The notes: generated by a model not told the origin, from the letters alone. A stretch of DNA of 64,000 nucleotides from Chryseobacterium populi (GCF_000282115.1 NZ_AKJY01000027.1:22148-86147), one strand, 5' to 3'; positions 25,478-35,190 are shown, numbered from the stretch's first letter. Numbers and translations are program-made.

Positions 25478-27604
25478 ATGAGAAAATTTTATTTAGGATT
25501 ATTAATCATGAGTGCTTCTACAATTCAGGCTCAGAAATTTCCTGATCTTAAAGCTCCCATCGCGGAAAAACAGGAACATATCAGAGAAATACACGGAGAT
25601 AAAGTAAATGATCCCTACTACTGGATGATCGATTATTTCAAAAAAGGAAAAGATTCCACAAAAATTGTTGACTACCTGAAAGCAGAAAACAGCTACTGGG
25701 AGGGGATGATGAAAGATACAGAACCTTTTAGGGATAAACTTTTCCAGGAAATGAAAGCCAGAATCAAGGAAAAAGATGAATCTGTTCCTACTTTTAAAAA
25801 CGGATATTATTACTATACCCGAACAGAAACCGGAAAACAGTACTTCAAGTATTGCAGAAAAAAAGGAAGCCTTAATGCTCCTGAAGAAATTATCCTGGAT
25901 GTTGACCAGCTTGCTGAAGGACATCCGTATTATTCTGCTTCAGGATTTAGCATAAGTCCGGATAACAGCAAAATAGTTTATGGTGTAGATGATGTTTCCA
26001 GAAGACAGTATAAATTATTTCTGAAAGACCTGTCCACAGGAAAAACAACTGATCTAGGCATTAAAAACACAGAAGGAGATGCAGTATGGGCCAATGATAA
26101 TAAAACTCTCTACTATACAGAAAATAATCCTGTAACCCTATTATCTGAAAAGATCAAAAGGCATACACTGGGAACAGATCCGGGAAAAGATGCTGTGGTT
26201 TATGAAGAAAAAGATAAATCCAATTATATCGGTGTAGAAAAATCAAAGAACGAAAAATTTATTCTGATTTATTCTGCTGCCACTACCTCGTCTGAAACAA
26301 GATACCTGAATGCAGATAATCCCAATGGAACATTCAGGGTTTTTCAGCCAAGGATAAAAGATGTATTGTATACCATAACTCCTTTGGAAGATAAGTTCCT
26401 GATCACAACCAATAAAGATGCCTTAAACTTTAAAGTGGTAGAAACTCCTTTAGATAAAACAGGTGTTGAGAACTGGAAGGATTTTATTCCTCACAGAAAA
26501 GATGTATTGATGCAGGGAATCAGTGAGTTTAAAAACTATCTGGTTTTCAGTGAGAGGCAAAACGGCCTGTCCCAGTTGGTGATCTTCGACAGAAAAACAG
26601 GTAAAAAGGAGTTTGTAAAATTTGATGAGCCCACCTATACCGTATCTCCCGCAGGAAATCCGGAGTATAATACGGATAATTTCCGTTTCGGATATACTTC
26701 TATGATCACACCAAGCTCTCAATTTGAGCAGGATTTAAAAACCGGAAAAAGGACATTACTAAAACAGCAGGAAGTTCTTGGGGGTTACAATAAAGATAAT
26801 TATGTAACAGAAAGACTTTTTGCTACAGCAAAAGACGGCACCCAAATCCCTCTTTCCATTGTTTACAAAAAAGGATTTAAGAGGAATGGGAACAGTCCAT
26901 TATTGCTTTATGCTTATGGCTCTTACGGAAATTCTTCAAATGCATCTTTCAGCAGCCCCAGATTAAGTCTTTTAGACAGAGGCTTTGTTTACGTAATGGC
27001 TCATATCCGTGGCGGCCAGGAAATGGGCAGACAGTGGTATGAAGACGGTAAAATGATGAAAAAGAAAAATACTTTTACAGACTTCATTGATGCAGGGGAA
27101 TATCTGGTTAAAGAAAAATATACCTCGCCAAAACATATGTATGCTCAGGGAGGAAGCGCCGGAGGTTTGCTGATGGGGGCTATCGTTAATATGAGCCCCA
27201 ATCTGTGGAATGGTGCAATTGCTCATGTTCCGTTTGTGGATGTAGTGAATACAATGCTTGATGAAAGTATTCCATTGACAACCAACGAATACGACGAATG
27301 GGGAAATCCCAATAACAAAGAGGCTTATTTCTATATGAAATCCTATTCTCCGTATGAAAATGTAGAAAAGAAAAATTACCCTAATCTTTTGGTAACAACA
27401 GGTTTACACGATTCTCAGGTGCAATATTTTGAACCCGCAAAATGGGTGGCAAAGCTGAGAGATATGAAAACCGACAAAAATATATTATTATTAAAAACAG
27501 ATATGGCTTATGGCCACGGTGGTGCTTCAGGAAGATTTGATTACCTGAAGGATACAGCTCTGGTCTATGCTTTTATGTTTAAATTAGAAGGAATTAATCA
27601 ATAA
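25478..27604 (+). CDS. ptrB: Exported oligopeptidase B / prolyl oligopeptidase (S9A)
   Basis: A 708-aa serine peptidase with a Sec signal (MRKFYLGLLIMSASTIQAQ). An N-terminal seven-blade propeller (about 70-420) restricts access to short peptides. The catalytic domain (about 430-708) has the nucleophile in GGSAGG (about 567-572), an Asp in TGLHDSQVQ (about 653) and a His in YGHGGASGRF (about 688). The ESIPLTTNEYDEWGNP block is characteristic of protease II, which cuts after Arg/Lys. I chose the ATG at 25478 because the frame's earlier start lies inside the preceding gene. Confidence 0.92.
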   Translation: MRKFYLGLLIMSASTIQAQKFPDLKAPIAEKQEHIREIHGDKVNDPYYWMIDYFKKGKDSTKIVDYLKAENSYWEGMMKDTEPFRDKLFQEMKARIKEKDESVPTFKNGYYYYTRTETGKQYFKYCRKKGSLNAPEEIILDVDQLAEGHPYYSASGFSISPDNSKIVYGVDDVSRRQYKLFLKDLSTGKTTDLGIKNTEGDAVWANDNKTLYYTENNPVTLLSEKIKRHTLGTDPGKDAVVYEEKDKSNYIGVEKSKNEKFILIYSAATTSSETRYLNADNPNGTFRVFQPRIKDVLYTITPLEDKFLITTNKDALNFKVVETPLDKTGVENWKDFIPHRKDVLMQGISEFKNYLVFSERQNGLSQLVIFDRKTGKKEFVKFDEPTYTVSPAGNPEYNTDNFRFGYTSMITPSSQFEQDLKTGKRTLLKQQEVLGGYNKDNYVTERLFATAKDGTQIPLSIVYKKGFKRNGNSPLLLYAYGSYGNSSNASFSSPRLSLLDRGFVYVMAHIRGGQEMGRQWYEDGKMMKKKNTFTDFIDAGEYLVKEKYTSPKHMYAQGGSAGGLLMGAIVNMSPNLWNGAIAHVPFVDVVNTMLDESIPLTTNEYDEWGNPNNKEAYFYMKSYSPYENVEKKNYPNLLVTTGLHDSQVQYFEPAKWVAKLRDMKTDKNILLLKTDMAYGHGGASGRFDYLKDTALVYAFMFKLEGINQ

Positions 27605-27612
27605 ATTATAAT

Positions 27613-27620
27613 TAAATTTG
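27613..27620 (+). promoter_or_regulatory. -7 box in front of the AAA-DUF4276 pair
   Basis: TAAATTTG matches TAnnTTTG and lies 33 bp before the ATG at 27654. No promoter of comparable quality precedes tpiA. Confidence 0.45.
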
Positions 27621-27653
27621 TTTTGCACTTCTTAAAACAACAATTTTGACAAA

Positions 27654-29042
27654 ATGATTACAAAGATTAAAATAAACGGATTTAAATCATTTCATAACTT
27701 TGAAATGACTTTTACCCCATTTACTATAATCGCAGGTACAAATGCTTCTGGTAAAAGTAATCTTTTTGATGCTTTAGAGCTATTGTCAAAACTTGCAGAA
27801 TCTGATAATATAAAAAAAGCACTTCAAAGCCAAAGAGGAGATTTTTTAGAATTATTTAGCATGTATGATAAAGGTATATATGCAGATGTAATGGAATTTG
27901 AGGTAGAAATGCTTGTGAATCAAAAAGTAAAAGATGCATGGGGTAATGAAGCTGTTTTAAAATATACTAGGCTTCAATATCAATTGAAACTAAAAAGATT
28001 TGTAAACCCATCTGGATTAGATGATATTGCTGTAATTCATGAAAAACTTATTAACTTAAAAAAAGATAATGAAGACTTATGGATTAAAATAATTCCAAAA
28101 AATAAAATTGAATTATGGAGGCCAAAAGTAGATGGAAATAGAAAAGGAAAACCCTATTTAGATACAATTAATAAAAATAGTATTGATACAGTAGTTATTC
28201 ATCAAGATGGATCAAAAGGGACTTTCCGCCAAATACCAATTGTTAATGCTAATAGAACGGTTTTAAGTAGTATTGATAATGTTGATTTTAAACATGTACT
28301 AGCCGCAAAAGAAGAGATGAAATCTTGGAAGTTTCTACAATTAAACCCCGATGATTTAAGAGAACCAACTAACAAAAGTAACGGGGAAGATGAAATTACA
28401 AGTTCTGGTAAAAATTTGGCAGCCGCTTTATATAGGATTTCTCTTAATAATGACTTTGCACTAAAGGAGATTTCCAGAAAATTGAATAAATTTCTTCCTC
28501 AATTTATTGATGTAAAAGTTTTTGATGATAAAGAAAATCGTCAATTTATCATAAAGTTAATTGATGTTGATAAAAAGGAATACACGTCACGTGTACTTTC
28601 AGAAGGAACATTAAGAATTCTAACATTATGTATTTTAGAATATGATGATAACTTTGGAAGTTTATTATGTTTTGAAGAACCTGAAAATGGAATACATCCT
28701 GCTAGAATTTCTACAATGTTAGATTTATTGGCAGATCTCAGCACAGATTTTTCTGATAATGAACTGCCTTTAAAACAAGTAATTGTAAATACTCATTCTT
28801 CTGTTCTAGTCGGTAATTTCTGGGCCACTTATGGGAACGATGAAAATAAGTCTTTATGGTTTAGTAAAATGGTTACAAAAATTGATTTTTTTGGAGATAA
28901 CAAAATAAAATTTGAAACCACAAAGCTATCGCCTGTTGATAAAAACTTTATTGCTGAATTATTCACAGATAGAAAAGTCTCAATAGTAGAAGTTCAAGAT
29001 TATTTAGACAAAGGAAATTTTTCTTCAGTAAATGAAAAGTAG
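27654..29042 (+). CDS. OLD-like/AAA_21 ABC-class ATPase, probable anti-phage module component
   Basis: A 462-aa ATPase with the ABC/SMC-like head layout. Walker A is GTNASGKS (28-35), the signature LSEGTLR is at about 315-321, Walker B LLCFEEPENGIHP at about 337-349 (two Glu), and the switch His is in NTHSSVL (His381). It lacks the long coiled coil of Rad50. This family (AAA_15/AAA_21) is common in defence operons such as OLD, Gabija and PARIS. It overlaps the next gene by 11 bp. Both genes look more AT-rich than their neighbours, suggesting transfer. Confidence 0.85.
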   Translation: MITKIKINGFKSFHNFEMTFTPFTIIAGTNASGKSNLFDALELLSKLAESDNIKKALQSQRGDFLELFSMYDKGIYADVMEFEVEMLVNQKVKDAWGNEAVLKYTRLQYQLKLKRFVNPSGLDDIAVIHEKLINLKKDNEDLWIKIIPKNKIELWRPKVDGNRKGKPYLDTINKNSIDTVVIHQDGSKGTFRQIPIVNANRTVLSSIDNVDFKHVLAAKEEMKSWKFLQLNPDDLREPTNKSNGEDEITSSGKNLAAALYRISLNNDFALKEISRKLNKFLPQFIDVKVFDDKENRQFIIKLIDVDKKEYTSRVLSEGTLRILTLCILEYDDNFGSLLCFEEPENGIHPARISTMLDLLADLSTDFSDNELPLKQVIVNTHSSVLVGNFWATYGNDENKSLWFSKMVTKIDFFGDNKIKFETTKLSPVDKNFIAELFTDRKVSIVEVQDYLDKGNFSSVNEK

Positions 29043-29709
29043 TCAATTATTTATAGGAGTAATCTCCGAAGGTCCCACAGATAATAGATTTTTATTTTCT
29101 ATAGTAAAACGGTCTATAGATGAAATAATTTTCGCATACGGCGGGACAACTGAAATATATATTGAAGAAATTAAAAAAGATACGGGAAAATCTTTTGTAA
29201 ATCAAATTATTGATGCAAATAGAAATCATCATAGAGAAAACTTTATAAACATTCTTTTAATACATAATGATTCTGATCATAAAGATGACTCTAAAGTATT
29301 AAATGATAAATTCAACCCCTTGATGGATGAGATAAAATCAATTGATAATGAAGTAATCTGTAAAGAAATTATCCCAATAATTCCTGTTCAGATGATAGAA
29401 GCTTGGATGTTAGCCGATATAGATCTTTTTCTTGACGTAATTTCCGCAGCCAAAAATAAAGCAGATTTAAAACTTAATGGCAATCCTGAATCTTTTACTG
29501 ATCCTAAAGACAAAATAAAAAAAGCTTTACAAATCATAAATCAAGAAAAACCTAAAAAAAGAAGAAAAGATTTGCAAATAAATGAATTATACCAATTAAT
29601 CGGTCAAAAAATAGAAATTGAAAAATTATTAGAGCTTAATTCCTTTAGAAAATTTCATAATAATTTAATAAGCTCTTTAAACAAATTAAAATTTATATAT
29701 AAACAATAA
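29032..29709 (+). CDS. DUF4276 (TOPRIM-like) protein paired with the ATPase
   Basis: A 225-aa protein with the DUF4276 pattern: an N-terminal Glu in GVISEGPTDNRFL (about 9-21), acidic LLIHNDSDHKDD (about 76-87) and PVQMIEAWMLAD (about 119-130). The Glu and DxD residues match a TOPRIM metal site, so nuclease action is likely but unproven. It overlaps the upstream ATPase by 11 bp. Together they resemble ATPase + TOPRIM defence pairs (the AriA/AriB arrangement of PARIS uses DUF4435 instead). tpiA starts only 7 bp after it. Confidence 0.82.
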   Translation: MKSSQLFIGVISEGPTDNRFLFSIVKRSIDEIIFAYGGTTEIYIEEIKKDTGKSFVNQIIDANRNHHRENFINILLIHNDSDHKDDSKVLNDKFNPLMDEIKSIDNEVICKEIIPIIPVQMIEAWMLADIDLFLDVISAAKNKADLKLNGNPESFTDPKDKIKKALQIINQEKPKKRRKDLQINELYQLIGQKIEIEKLLELNSFRKFHNNLISSLNKLKFIYKQ

Positions 29710-29716
29710 ATAGTAT

Positions 29717-30475
29717 ATGAGAAGAAAAATAGTTGCAGGAAACTGGAAAATGAACAAAAATGTAATTGATGCTCAGCAATTAATGATCCAATTACTAAGT
29801 TATAAAAATAACAATACAACCAAATGTGAAGTGTGGATCGCACCACCGTCTTTATATTTAATGATGGCAAAAGATATCTTCGAAAAAGATGAGATCGGTG
29901 TTTTCTCTCAGGACATGAGTGAGCATGAAAGTGGCGCTTATACCGGTGAACTTTCTGCAGACATGCTGGAGTCTATCGATGTAAACGGCTCATTAATAGG
30001 ACATTCTGAAAGAAGACAATATCACGGAGAAACAGACTCTCACTGCAACAGAAAGATCAAATTAGCGCTTGATAAAGGTTTGATTCCTGTTTACTGTAAT
30101 GGTGAAACTCTTGAACAGAGAAAAGCTGGTCAGCATTTTGAAGTCGTAAAAAACCAAACTGAGGTAGCCTTATTTACACTTTCAGCAGAAGAAATTAAGA
30201 AAGTGGTGATTGCTTACGAACCAGTTTGGGCGATCGGAACAGGTGAAACAGCCACTCCGGAACAAGCCCAGGAGATCCACGCTCATATCAGAAGTATTAT
30301 TGCTGCAAAATACGGTCAGGAAGTTGCTGATGAAATATCTATCCTTTACGGAGGCTCAGTAAAGCCGGATAATGCAAAAGAGATCTTCTCCCAACCGGAT
30401 ATTGATGGAGGATTGATTGGCGGAGCTGCTTTGAAACTGGAGGATTTTTCTAAAATTATTGAAGGCTTTAATTAA
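29717..30475 (+). CDS. tpiA: Triosephosphate isomerase
   Basis: Interconverts dihydroxyacetone phosphate and glyceraldehyde-3-phosphate. At 252 aa it shows GNWKMNK (about 7-13), catalytic His in SLIGHSERR (about 95-103), catalytic Glu in AYEPVWAIGTG (about 167-177) and phosphate-binding YGGSVKPDN (about 212-220). Complete. It begins 7 bp after the DUF4276 gene and has no clear promoter of its own. Confidence 0.98.
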   Translation: MRRKIVAGNWKMNKNVIDAQQLMIQLLSYKNNNTTKCEVWIAPPSLYLMMAKDIFEKDEIGVFSQDMSEHESGAYTGELSADMLESIDVNGSLIGHSERRQYHGETDSHCNRKIKLALDKGLIPVYCNGETLEQRKAGQHFEVVKNQTEVALFTLSAEEIKKVVIAYEPVWAIGTGETATPEQAQEIHAHIRSIIAAKYGQEVADEISILYGGSVKPDNAKEIFSQPDIDGGLIGGAALKLEDFSKIIEGFN

Positions 30476-30492
30476 TAAAACATTCATAACGA

Positions 30493-30531
30493 TAAAAAGA
30501 CTGTCTAAAAAATAGGCAGTCTTTTATTTTT
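30493..30531 (+). terminator. Terminator after tpiA
   Basis: AAAAAGACTGTCTA pairs with TAGGCAGTCTTTT around an A-rich loop and is followed by TATTTTTC. Confidence 0.8.
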
Positions 30532-30723
30532 CATAAACTCCTTATAAGTTTCGGCTAAAGCCATTGGAAGAAAGTGGTTTATTAAAACAACGGGCTAAAG
30601 CCCGTTTCTATTGATTCAATGCAGCTAAATACCATAATTTAAACCATAAACATCTAGTATAAATCTGTAAAATCCGTGGAAACTAAAAACTTCTATATGC
30701 TTCAGCTCAGATCGCAATAAAAA
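30532..30723. repeat. Non-coding spacer with GGGCTAAAGCCC palindrome
   Basis: AACGGGCTAAAGCCCGTT (30589-30606) is a perfect palindrome, with a decayed copy CGGCTAAAGCC at 30552-30562. Further on, AAATCTGTAAAATC recurs in the spacer near 42.6 kb. No gene is visible. Confidence 0.55.
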
Positions 30724-30761
30724 TTAAAAAAGCCGTCTCAAATATCTGAAACAGCCTTTTA
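30724..30761 (-). terminator. Terminator of the phytase-like esterase gene
   Basis: On the minus strand AAAGGCTGTTTCA pairs, with wobbles, with TGAGACGGCTTTT and is followed by more T. It lies 11 bp past the stop. Confidence 0.72.
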
Positions 30762-30771
30762 CAAAATCTAA

Positions 30772-32034
30772 TTATTGAATATCGACTATATACATAGTTC
30801 CTTTGTCCTGTTTTCCTGTCTTAGGAAGAATTTTAGTTTTCGGATTTCCGTTTCCATCATCTACTACACCAAAATCATCATCATTAAAAACCACCAGCTT
30901 ATTATTGCCTAAATAAACAATTCCTTCAAATTTATCATGCTCGTATCCTATTTTTGTTACCAGATCAACTGCTAAAGTTTTAGAAACCGGTTGTAATCCG
31001 GCTGCTGAAATTTCACTCCAACTGCTTTGCTCAAGGGTTTTGCCATTAATTTTCAGTCCATCAACAGCTGCAAGATCTGTTCCGCTGACATCTGAAGCAC
31101 CTGTCAGGTTGATTCTGTATACTTTTTTAATTCCGCCCTGAGAACCGAAATTACCGTCTCTCTCAATCACCAGGAATTCACTGTTACTGACTGCTGTGAT
31201 ATCACATACAGAGTCGGAAGCACCGCCATCCTGTTTATATAAATACTGCTTTGTCTGCCCTGTTGCAAGGTCAAAAGTGACAATTCTTGTCAGAGTTGTA
31301 TTGGTTGCCAGGGCCTTTGTAGGAACATACATTGTCGACTGCATTGTGCCGACCAGCATTTTTCCGTCAGGAGTCATGCACATCCCTTCCATTCCCCTGT
31401 TAGGTCTTCTTTTCGCTAAAACAGCGGGTAATTTTCTGTTTCCGGTATTTACTCCGATAGGGCTTATTCTCTCCATTTCCACTCCATCAGCACTGTAATG
31501 AACGATATGCGGGCCATATTCATCGGAAACCCAGAATGTGCCGTCTGCTGCTGCTACAATACTTTCACTGTCAAGTCCATAATTATCTGTTCCTAAAGGA
31601 TTTCCATTTACATCATAAGCTGTCTCACCCGTACTTCCCATTCCCGCAGGATTTGGAAGCCCTGTAATAGGCTGTCCGGAAGGATTTTTAAGCTTAATAT
31701 ATCTGATCACCTCAATATTCCCTTCGGCATTAATTTTAAAATGCATAATCGTAGGCGTAAAATTAGGTGCTGAAAATTTTATCCCGTTTAAATACGCTGT
31801 ATTCGGTCCGCGATCGGTGATTACATAAAATTCACTTTTTCTCGTAGGATGTGCCGTTGCACCAGACCCGAATCCGCCGTTAATCACTTCTACTCCGTTT
31901 ATTGTAGTCAAAGTATTAAAAGGAAATTCCTGGGGTAATTTAGAATAATTGACATCATTATTGTTGGCATTATCATCATCCTTACAGGCTATAGCAGCAG
32001 TAAGCATAAGAACAGATAACAGAAGTTTTTTCAT
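30772..32034 (-). CDS. Esterase-like activity of phytase family lipoprotein
   Basis: A 420-aa protein with a lipoprotein signal (lipobox TAAIAC, Cys at about 17), followed by an Asp/Asn-rich tether. The body shows beta-propeller features of the Phytase-like family (PF13449): TDRGPNT (about 73-79), LDSESI (about 156-161) and WVSDEYGPHI (about 170-179). Characterised relatives show weak esterase or phytase-like activity; substrates in Bacteroidota are unclear. Probably outer-membrane or periplasmic. Confidence 0.83.
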   Translation of the reverse strand: MKKLLLSVLMLTAAIACKDDDNANNNDVNYSKLPQEFPFNTLTTINGVEVINGGFGSGATAHPTRKSEFYVITDRGPNTAYLNGIKFSAPNFTPTIMHFKINAEGNIEVIRYIKLKNPSGQPITGLPNPAGMGSTGETAYDVNGNPLGTDNYGLDSESIVAAADGTFWVSDEYGPHIVHYSADGVEMERISPIGVNTGNRKLPAVLAKRRPNRGMEGMCMTPDGKMLVGTMQSTMYVPTKALATNTTLTRIVTFDLATGQTKQYLYKQDGGASDSVCDITAVSNSEFLVIERDGNFGSQGGIKKVYRINLTGASDVSGTDLAAVDGLKINGKTLEQSSWSEISAAGLQPVSKTLAVDLVTKIGYEHDKFEGIVYLGNNKLVVFNDDDFGVVDDGNGNPKTKILPKTGKQDKGTMYIVDIQ

Positions 32035-32164
32035 ATTAACTTTTTTGTGACTGCGAATGTAGAGAGCGATTGTGAACTGATCTTGAATGTAATGATAAAT
32101 CTGTTTTAAATATTAATTATTTAAACTTAAATGGGATAGATCACTTTTTAATTATTTCTTAGAT

Positions 32165-32197
32165 GTAAAATAAAAAAGCGCACCAAACAGGCACGCT
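32165..32197 (-). terminator. Terminator of clpP
   Basis: On the minus strand AAGCGTGCC pairs (two wobbles) with GGTGCGCTT around TGTTT and is followed by six T. Confidence 0.8.
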
Positions 32198-32220
32198 TTC
32201 ATCTATATTTTAAAGAAAAA

Positions 32221-32907
32221 TTATTTCTTCTCTTTAGATCTTTGTAGAACCTCATCTACCATTCCGTAGTTTTTGGCTTCCTCAGAAGTCATCCAGTAGT
32301 CTCTGTCAGAAGATTTCTCAACCCACTCATAAGTCTGTCCTGAATGTTCTGCAATAATATCATAAAGCTCCTGCTTTAATTTCAGCATTTCTCTTAAGTT
32401 GATCTCCATATCTGAAGCTACTCCCTGTGCACCTCCTGAAGGCTGGTGAATCATTACTCTTGAATGCTTAAGTGCAGAACGTTTTCCTTTTTCTCCGGCA
32501 ACCAGTAATACGGCTCCCATAGAAGCGGCAATACCAGTACAGATGGTTGCTACATCAGGCTTAATGATCTGCATCGTGTCATAAATTCCTAAACCGGCAT
32601 ATACACTACCACCGGGAGAGTTGATGTAGATCTGAATATCTTTTGAAGGGTCAGCACTTTCCAGGAATAAAAGCTGAGCCGTAACGATATTAGCAACCTG
32701 ATCATCAATCCCTGTTCCCAGGAAGATGATTCTGTCCATCATCAAACGTGAAAAAACGTCCATCTGGGCTACATTTAATCTTCTTTCTTCCATAATGTAT
32801 GGCGTAAGATTCGTTGGACCATACATTCCCATATACTGATCGGTAACCAGACCGCTGTTTCCTAAATGCTTTACAGAGAAATCTCTGAATTCTTTTTTAA
32901 TGTCCAT
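32221..32907 (-). CDS. clpP: ATP-dependent Clp protease proteolytic subunit
   Basis: Forms the tetradecameric peptidase that works with ClpX/ClpA in the cytosol. At 228 aa it shows catalytic Ser129 in GIAASMGA and His154 in VMIHQPSGG, plus the oxyanion-loop NSPGGSV (about 96-102). The 30-residue N-terminal extension is typical of Bacteroidota. Single gene in this window; clpX is not adjacent. Confidence 0.97.
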   Translation of the reverse strand: MDIKKEFRDFSVKHLGNSGLVTDQYMGMYGPTNLTPYIMEERRLNVAQMDVFSRLMMDRIIFLGTGIDDQVANIVTAQLLFLESADPSKDIQIYINSPGGSVYAGLGIYDTMQIIKPDVATICTGIAASMGAVLLVAGEKGKRSALKHSRVMIHQPSGGAQGVASDMEINLREMLKLKQELYDIIAEHSGQTYEWVEKSSDRDYWMTSEEAKNYGMVDEVLQRSKEKK

Positions 32908-33027
32908 ATTTCTATTTGTATTATTTTACAATTTATCTGAAATTTAAATTACAACTTTTATTCCTAAAATTTTATAGGACTTTTTGTCACAGCAGGGAAA
33001 CTTATTGAGCAACAGTTTGTCTGTAAA

Positions 33028-35007
33028 CTACTTTTTACTGCCTCCGTAAATACCTTTTATCGGAGAATATTCAATAATATCACTTAATTTCATTGAGACC
33101 TGCTTCAGTAACGTAATTTTTTTTAAAAGCTCAAAATATTTCACCTCATCATTATCACGGTGCTCATCAAGCTCACGACCGGTTTCTTTAATTAGATAAT
33201 CAATATACCGGTATTTATGCAAAAGGACATCACCCTCTACCTGTTCTGCTATTTTGTCTCCGTAATTCGGAGGATAAATATTTCTGGAAGACCAGTTTTC
33301 AAGCTCATCCAAAGGGATCAGGGCATCAACAACCTTAGAAGTAATTTCTTCCTCCATAAAAGATACAAAAAAACTTCCGCTTCTGAGCTCATCATTCTCA
33401 ATTCCTTCTTTCACCTGATTGATGATAATCTCATTTCCTTTAACTAAAAATTCATAATTTTCTTCTTCAAAATGATGCAGAATTTCTTCAATAACCGTTA
33501 TCTGGTATTCTCCGTTTTTTTCATCCTTCCTGTTCAAGACAACATCGCCAAACATCAGCATATGATCGACAAGTTTGCTTTCCATAAATAAGACATCATA
33601 TAAAAACGGATCTCCTTTATCCTCATCCAAAGGAACAATTTCCATTTTAGCGGGAGCATTTTCCTTTTGCTGAACATACTGTGTCTGGTTCTGTGTGATC
33701 TGCTTCTGAACATCAAGCTCATTAAACAAACTCTGCTCAGAAAGCCCGAATTTATTGGAAACCTCTTTAAGATACACCTCTCTTTTCAGGGCATTTTGCA
33801 CAAAACCAACCGATTTTACAATATTCCGGATGGCTTCGGCTTTCTTGATAGGATCATTTCCTGCTTCTTTTAAAAGTATTTCAGCCTTAAAATCAATAAA
33901 ATCCATCGCTTCATTTTCGATGAATTTTTCAACATAATCCTGCGGATGTTTTCTGGCAAAGGAATCCGGGTCATCTCCTTCAGGGAAAAGCAGGACACGA
34001 ATGTTCATCCCCTCTGTGAGGAGCATATCTATACTTCGGAAACTGGCTTTAATCCCTGCATTATCTCCGTCGAAAAGAATGGTTACGTTTTCCGTAAGCC
34101 TTTTGATAAGTTTGATCTGCTCCGTTGTTAAAGATGTTCCGGAACTTGCCACCACGTTTTCAATCCCGGACATATGAAGGGAGATCACATCCATATATCC
34201 CTCTACCAAAAGACAGACATTTTTTCTTGAAATAGCCTGCTTACCTTGATTTAACCCGTAAAGGACATTGGATTTATGATAAATTTCCGTCTCCGGAGAA
34301 TTGAGGTATTTCGCTGTTTTGACATTATTTTTCAGGATTCTGGCTCCAAATCCCAAAACCCGCCCGGAAAAGCTATGAATCGGGAATATTACCCTTTCCC
34401 GAAAACGGTCTACTCCTGAAGGTGTATTTTCCGGAAAAATGGATAGCCCGGATTTTTCAAGAATTTCTTTATTATATCCCTTGTCTAAAGCATAAGCTGT
34501 AAATGCATTTTTCTTTTCGGGAGAATAACCAAGCTGGAACTTTCTGATAATATCATCTTTAAGCTCACGCTCCCTGAAATAAGCAAGTCCTATACTTTTT
34601 CCTTCTTCAGCTTCCCAAAGGAAATTTTGAAAAAAATCATTGGCTATTTCATGGATCTTATACAATGAATCTTTCTCAGACTGTGCATTTTTTGCTTCTT
34701 CAGAAAACTCACGCTGATCTTCTTCAATCTCAATACCGTATTTCTTAGCTGCATGACGAAGTGCTTCAGGATAGGTAAAGTTTTCAATTTCCATTAAGAA
34801 AGAAATAGCCGTTCCTCCTTTTCCGGTAGAGAAATCTTTCCATATCTGTTTACTTGGTGAAACTACAAAACTGGGAGATTTTTCATCGTGAAACGGGCTC
34901 AGCCCTTTATAATTAGACCCTGCCCTCTTCAATTGCACATATTCACCCACAATCTCTTCAACCCTGATTGTGGAGAATATTTTATCTATGGTCTGTTTGG
35001 AAATCAT
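33028..35007 (-). CDS. dnaG: DNA primase with a degenerate zinc-binding domain
   Basis: Makes RNA primers at replication forks. The 659-aa protein has an N-terminal CHC2-type domain, a TOPRIM core (VEGYMDVISLHMSG at about 267-280; LFDGDNAG at about 311-318) and a C-terminal helicase-binding region. In canonical DnaG the N-domain binds zinc through Cys-x2-His-x17-Cys-x2-Cys. Here those positions read Ser37, His40, Asp58 and Thr61 (GLSPFHDEK and KDFSTGKGG), so zinc cannot be held in the usual way. The rest of the domain is well conserved, so the fold is probably kept without metal. Confidence 0.96.
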   Translation of the reverse strand: MISKQTIDKIFSTIRVEEIVGEYVQLKRAGSNYKGLSPFHDEKSPSFVVSPSKQIWKDFSTGKGGTAISFLMEIENFTYPEALRHAAKKYGIEIEEDQREFSEEAKNAQSEKDSLYKIHEIANDFFQNFLWEAEEGKSIGLAYFRERELKDDIIRKFQLGYSPEKKNAFTAYALDKGYNKEILEKSGLSIFPENTPSGVDRFRERVIFPIHSFSGRVLGFGARILKNNVKTAKYLNSPETEIYHKSNVLYGLNQGKQAISRKNVCLLVEGYMDVISLHMSGIENVVASSGTSLTTEQIKLIKRLTENVTILFDGDNAGIKASFRSIDMLLTEGMNIRVLLFPEGDDPDSFARKHPQDYVEKFIENEAMDFIDFKAEILLKEAGNDPIKKAEAIRNIVKSVGFVQNALKREVYLKEVSNKFGLSEQSLFNELDVQKQITQNQTQYVQQKENAPAKMEIVPLDEDKGDPFLYDVLFMESKLVDHMLMFGDVVLNRKDEKNGEYQITVIEEILHHFEEENYEFLVKGNEIIINQVKEGIENDELRSGSFFVSFMEEEITSKVVDALIPLDELENWSSRNIYPPNYGDKIAEQVEGDVLLHKYRYIDYLIKETGRELDEHRDNDEVKYFELLKKITLLKQVSMKLSDIIEYSPIKGIYGGSKK

Positions 35008-35190
35008 GATGTAAAAATAAGGAAAATTTGAGAGTTTGCGTGTAAGAAGATTGGGAAGCTCAAAGCCGGGAACCGAAGGCTAATTGCAGGATCTAAATTA
35101 AATTTTCTTTTCATAATGAATTCTCTTGTTATTCAACAATATGACATCAATTCCCCAAATCCGCCGACTCTCAGAACTCTAAAAATTCAC

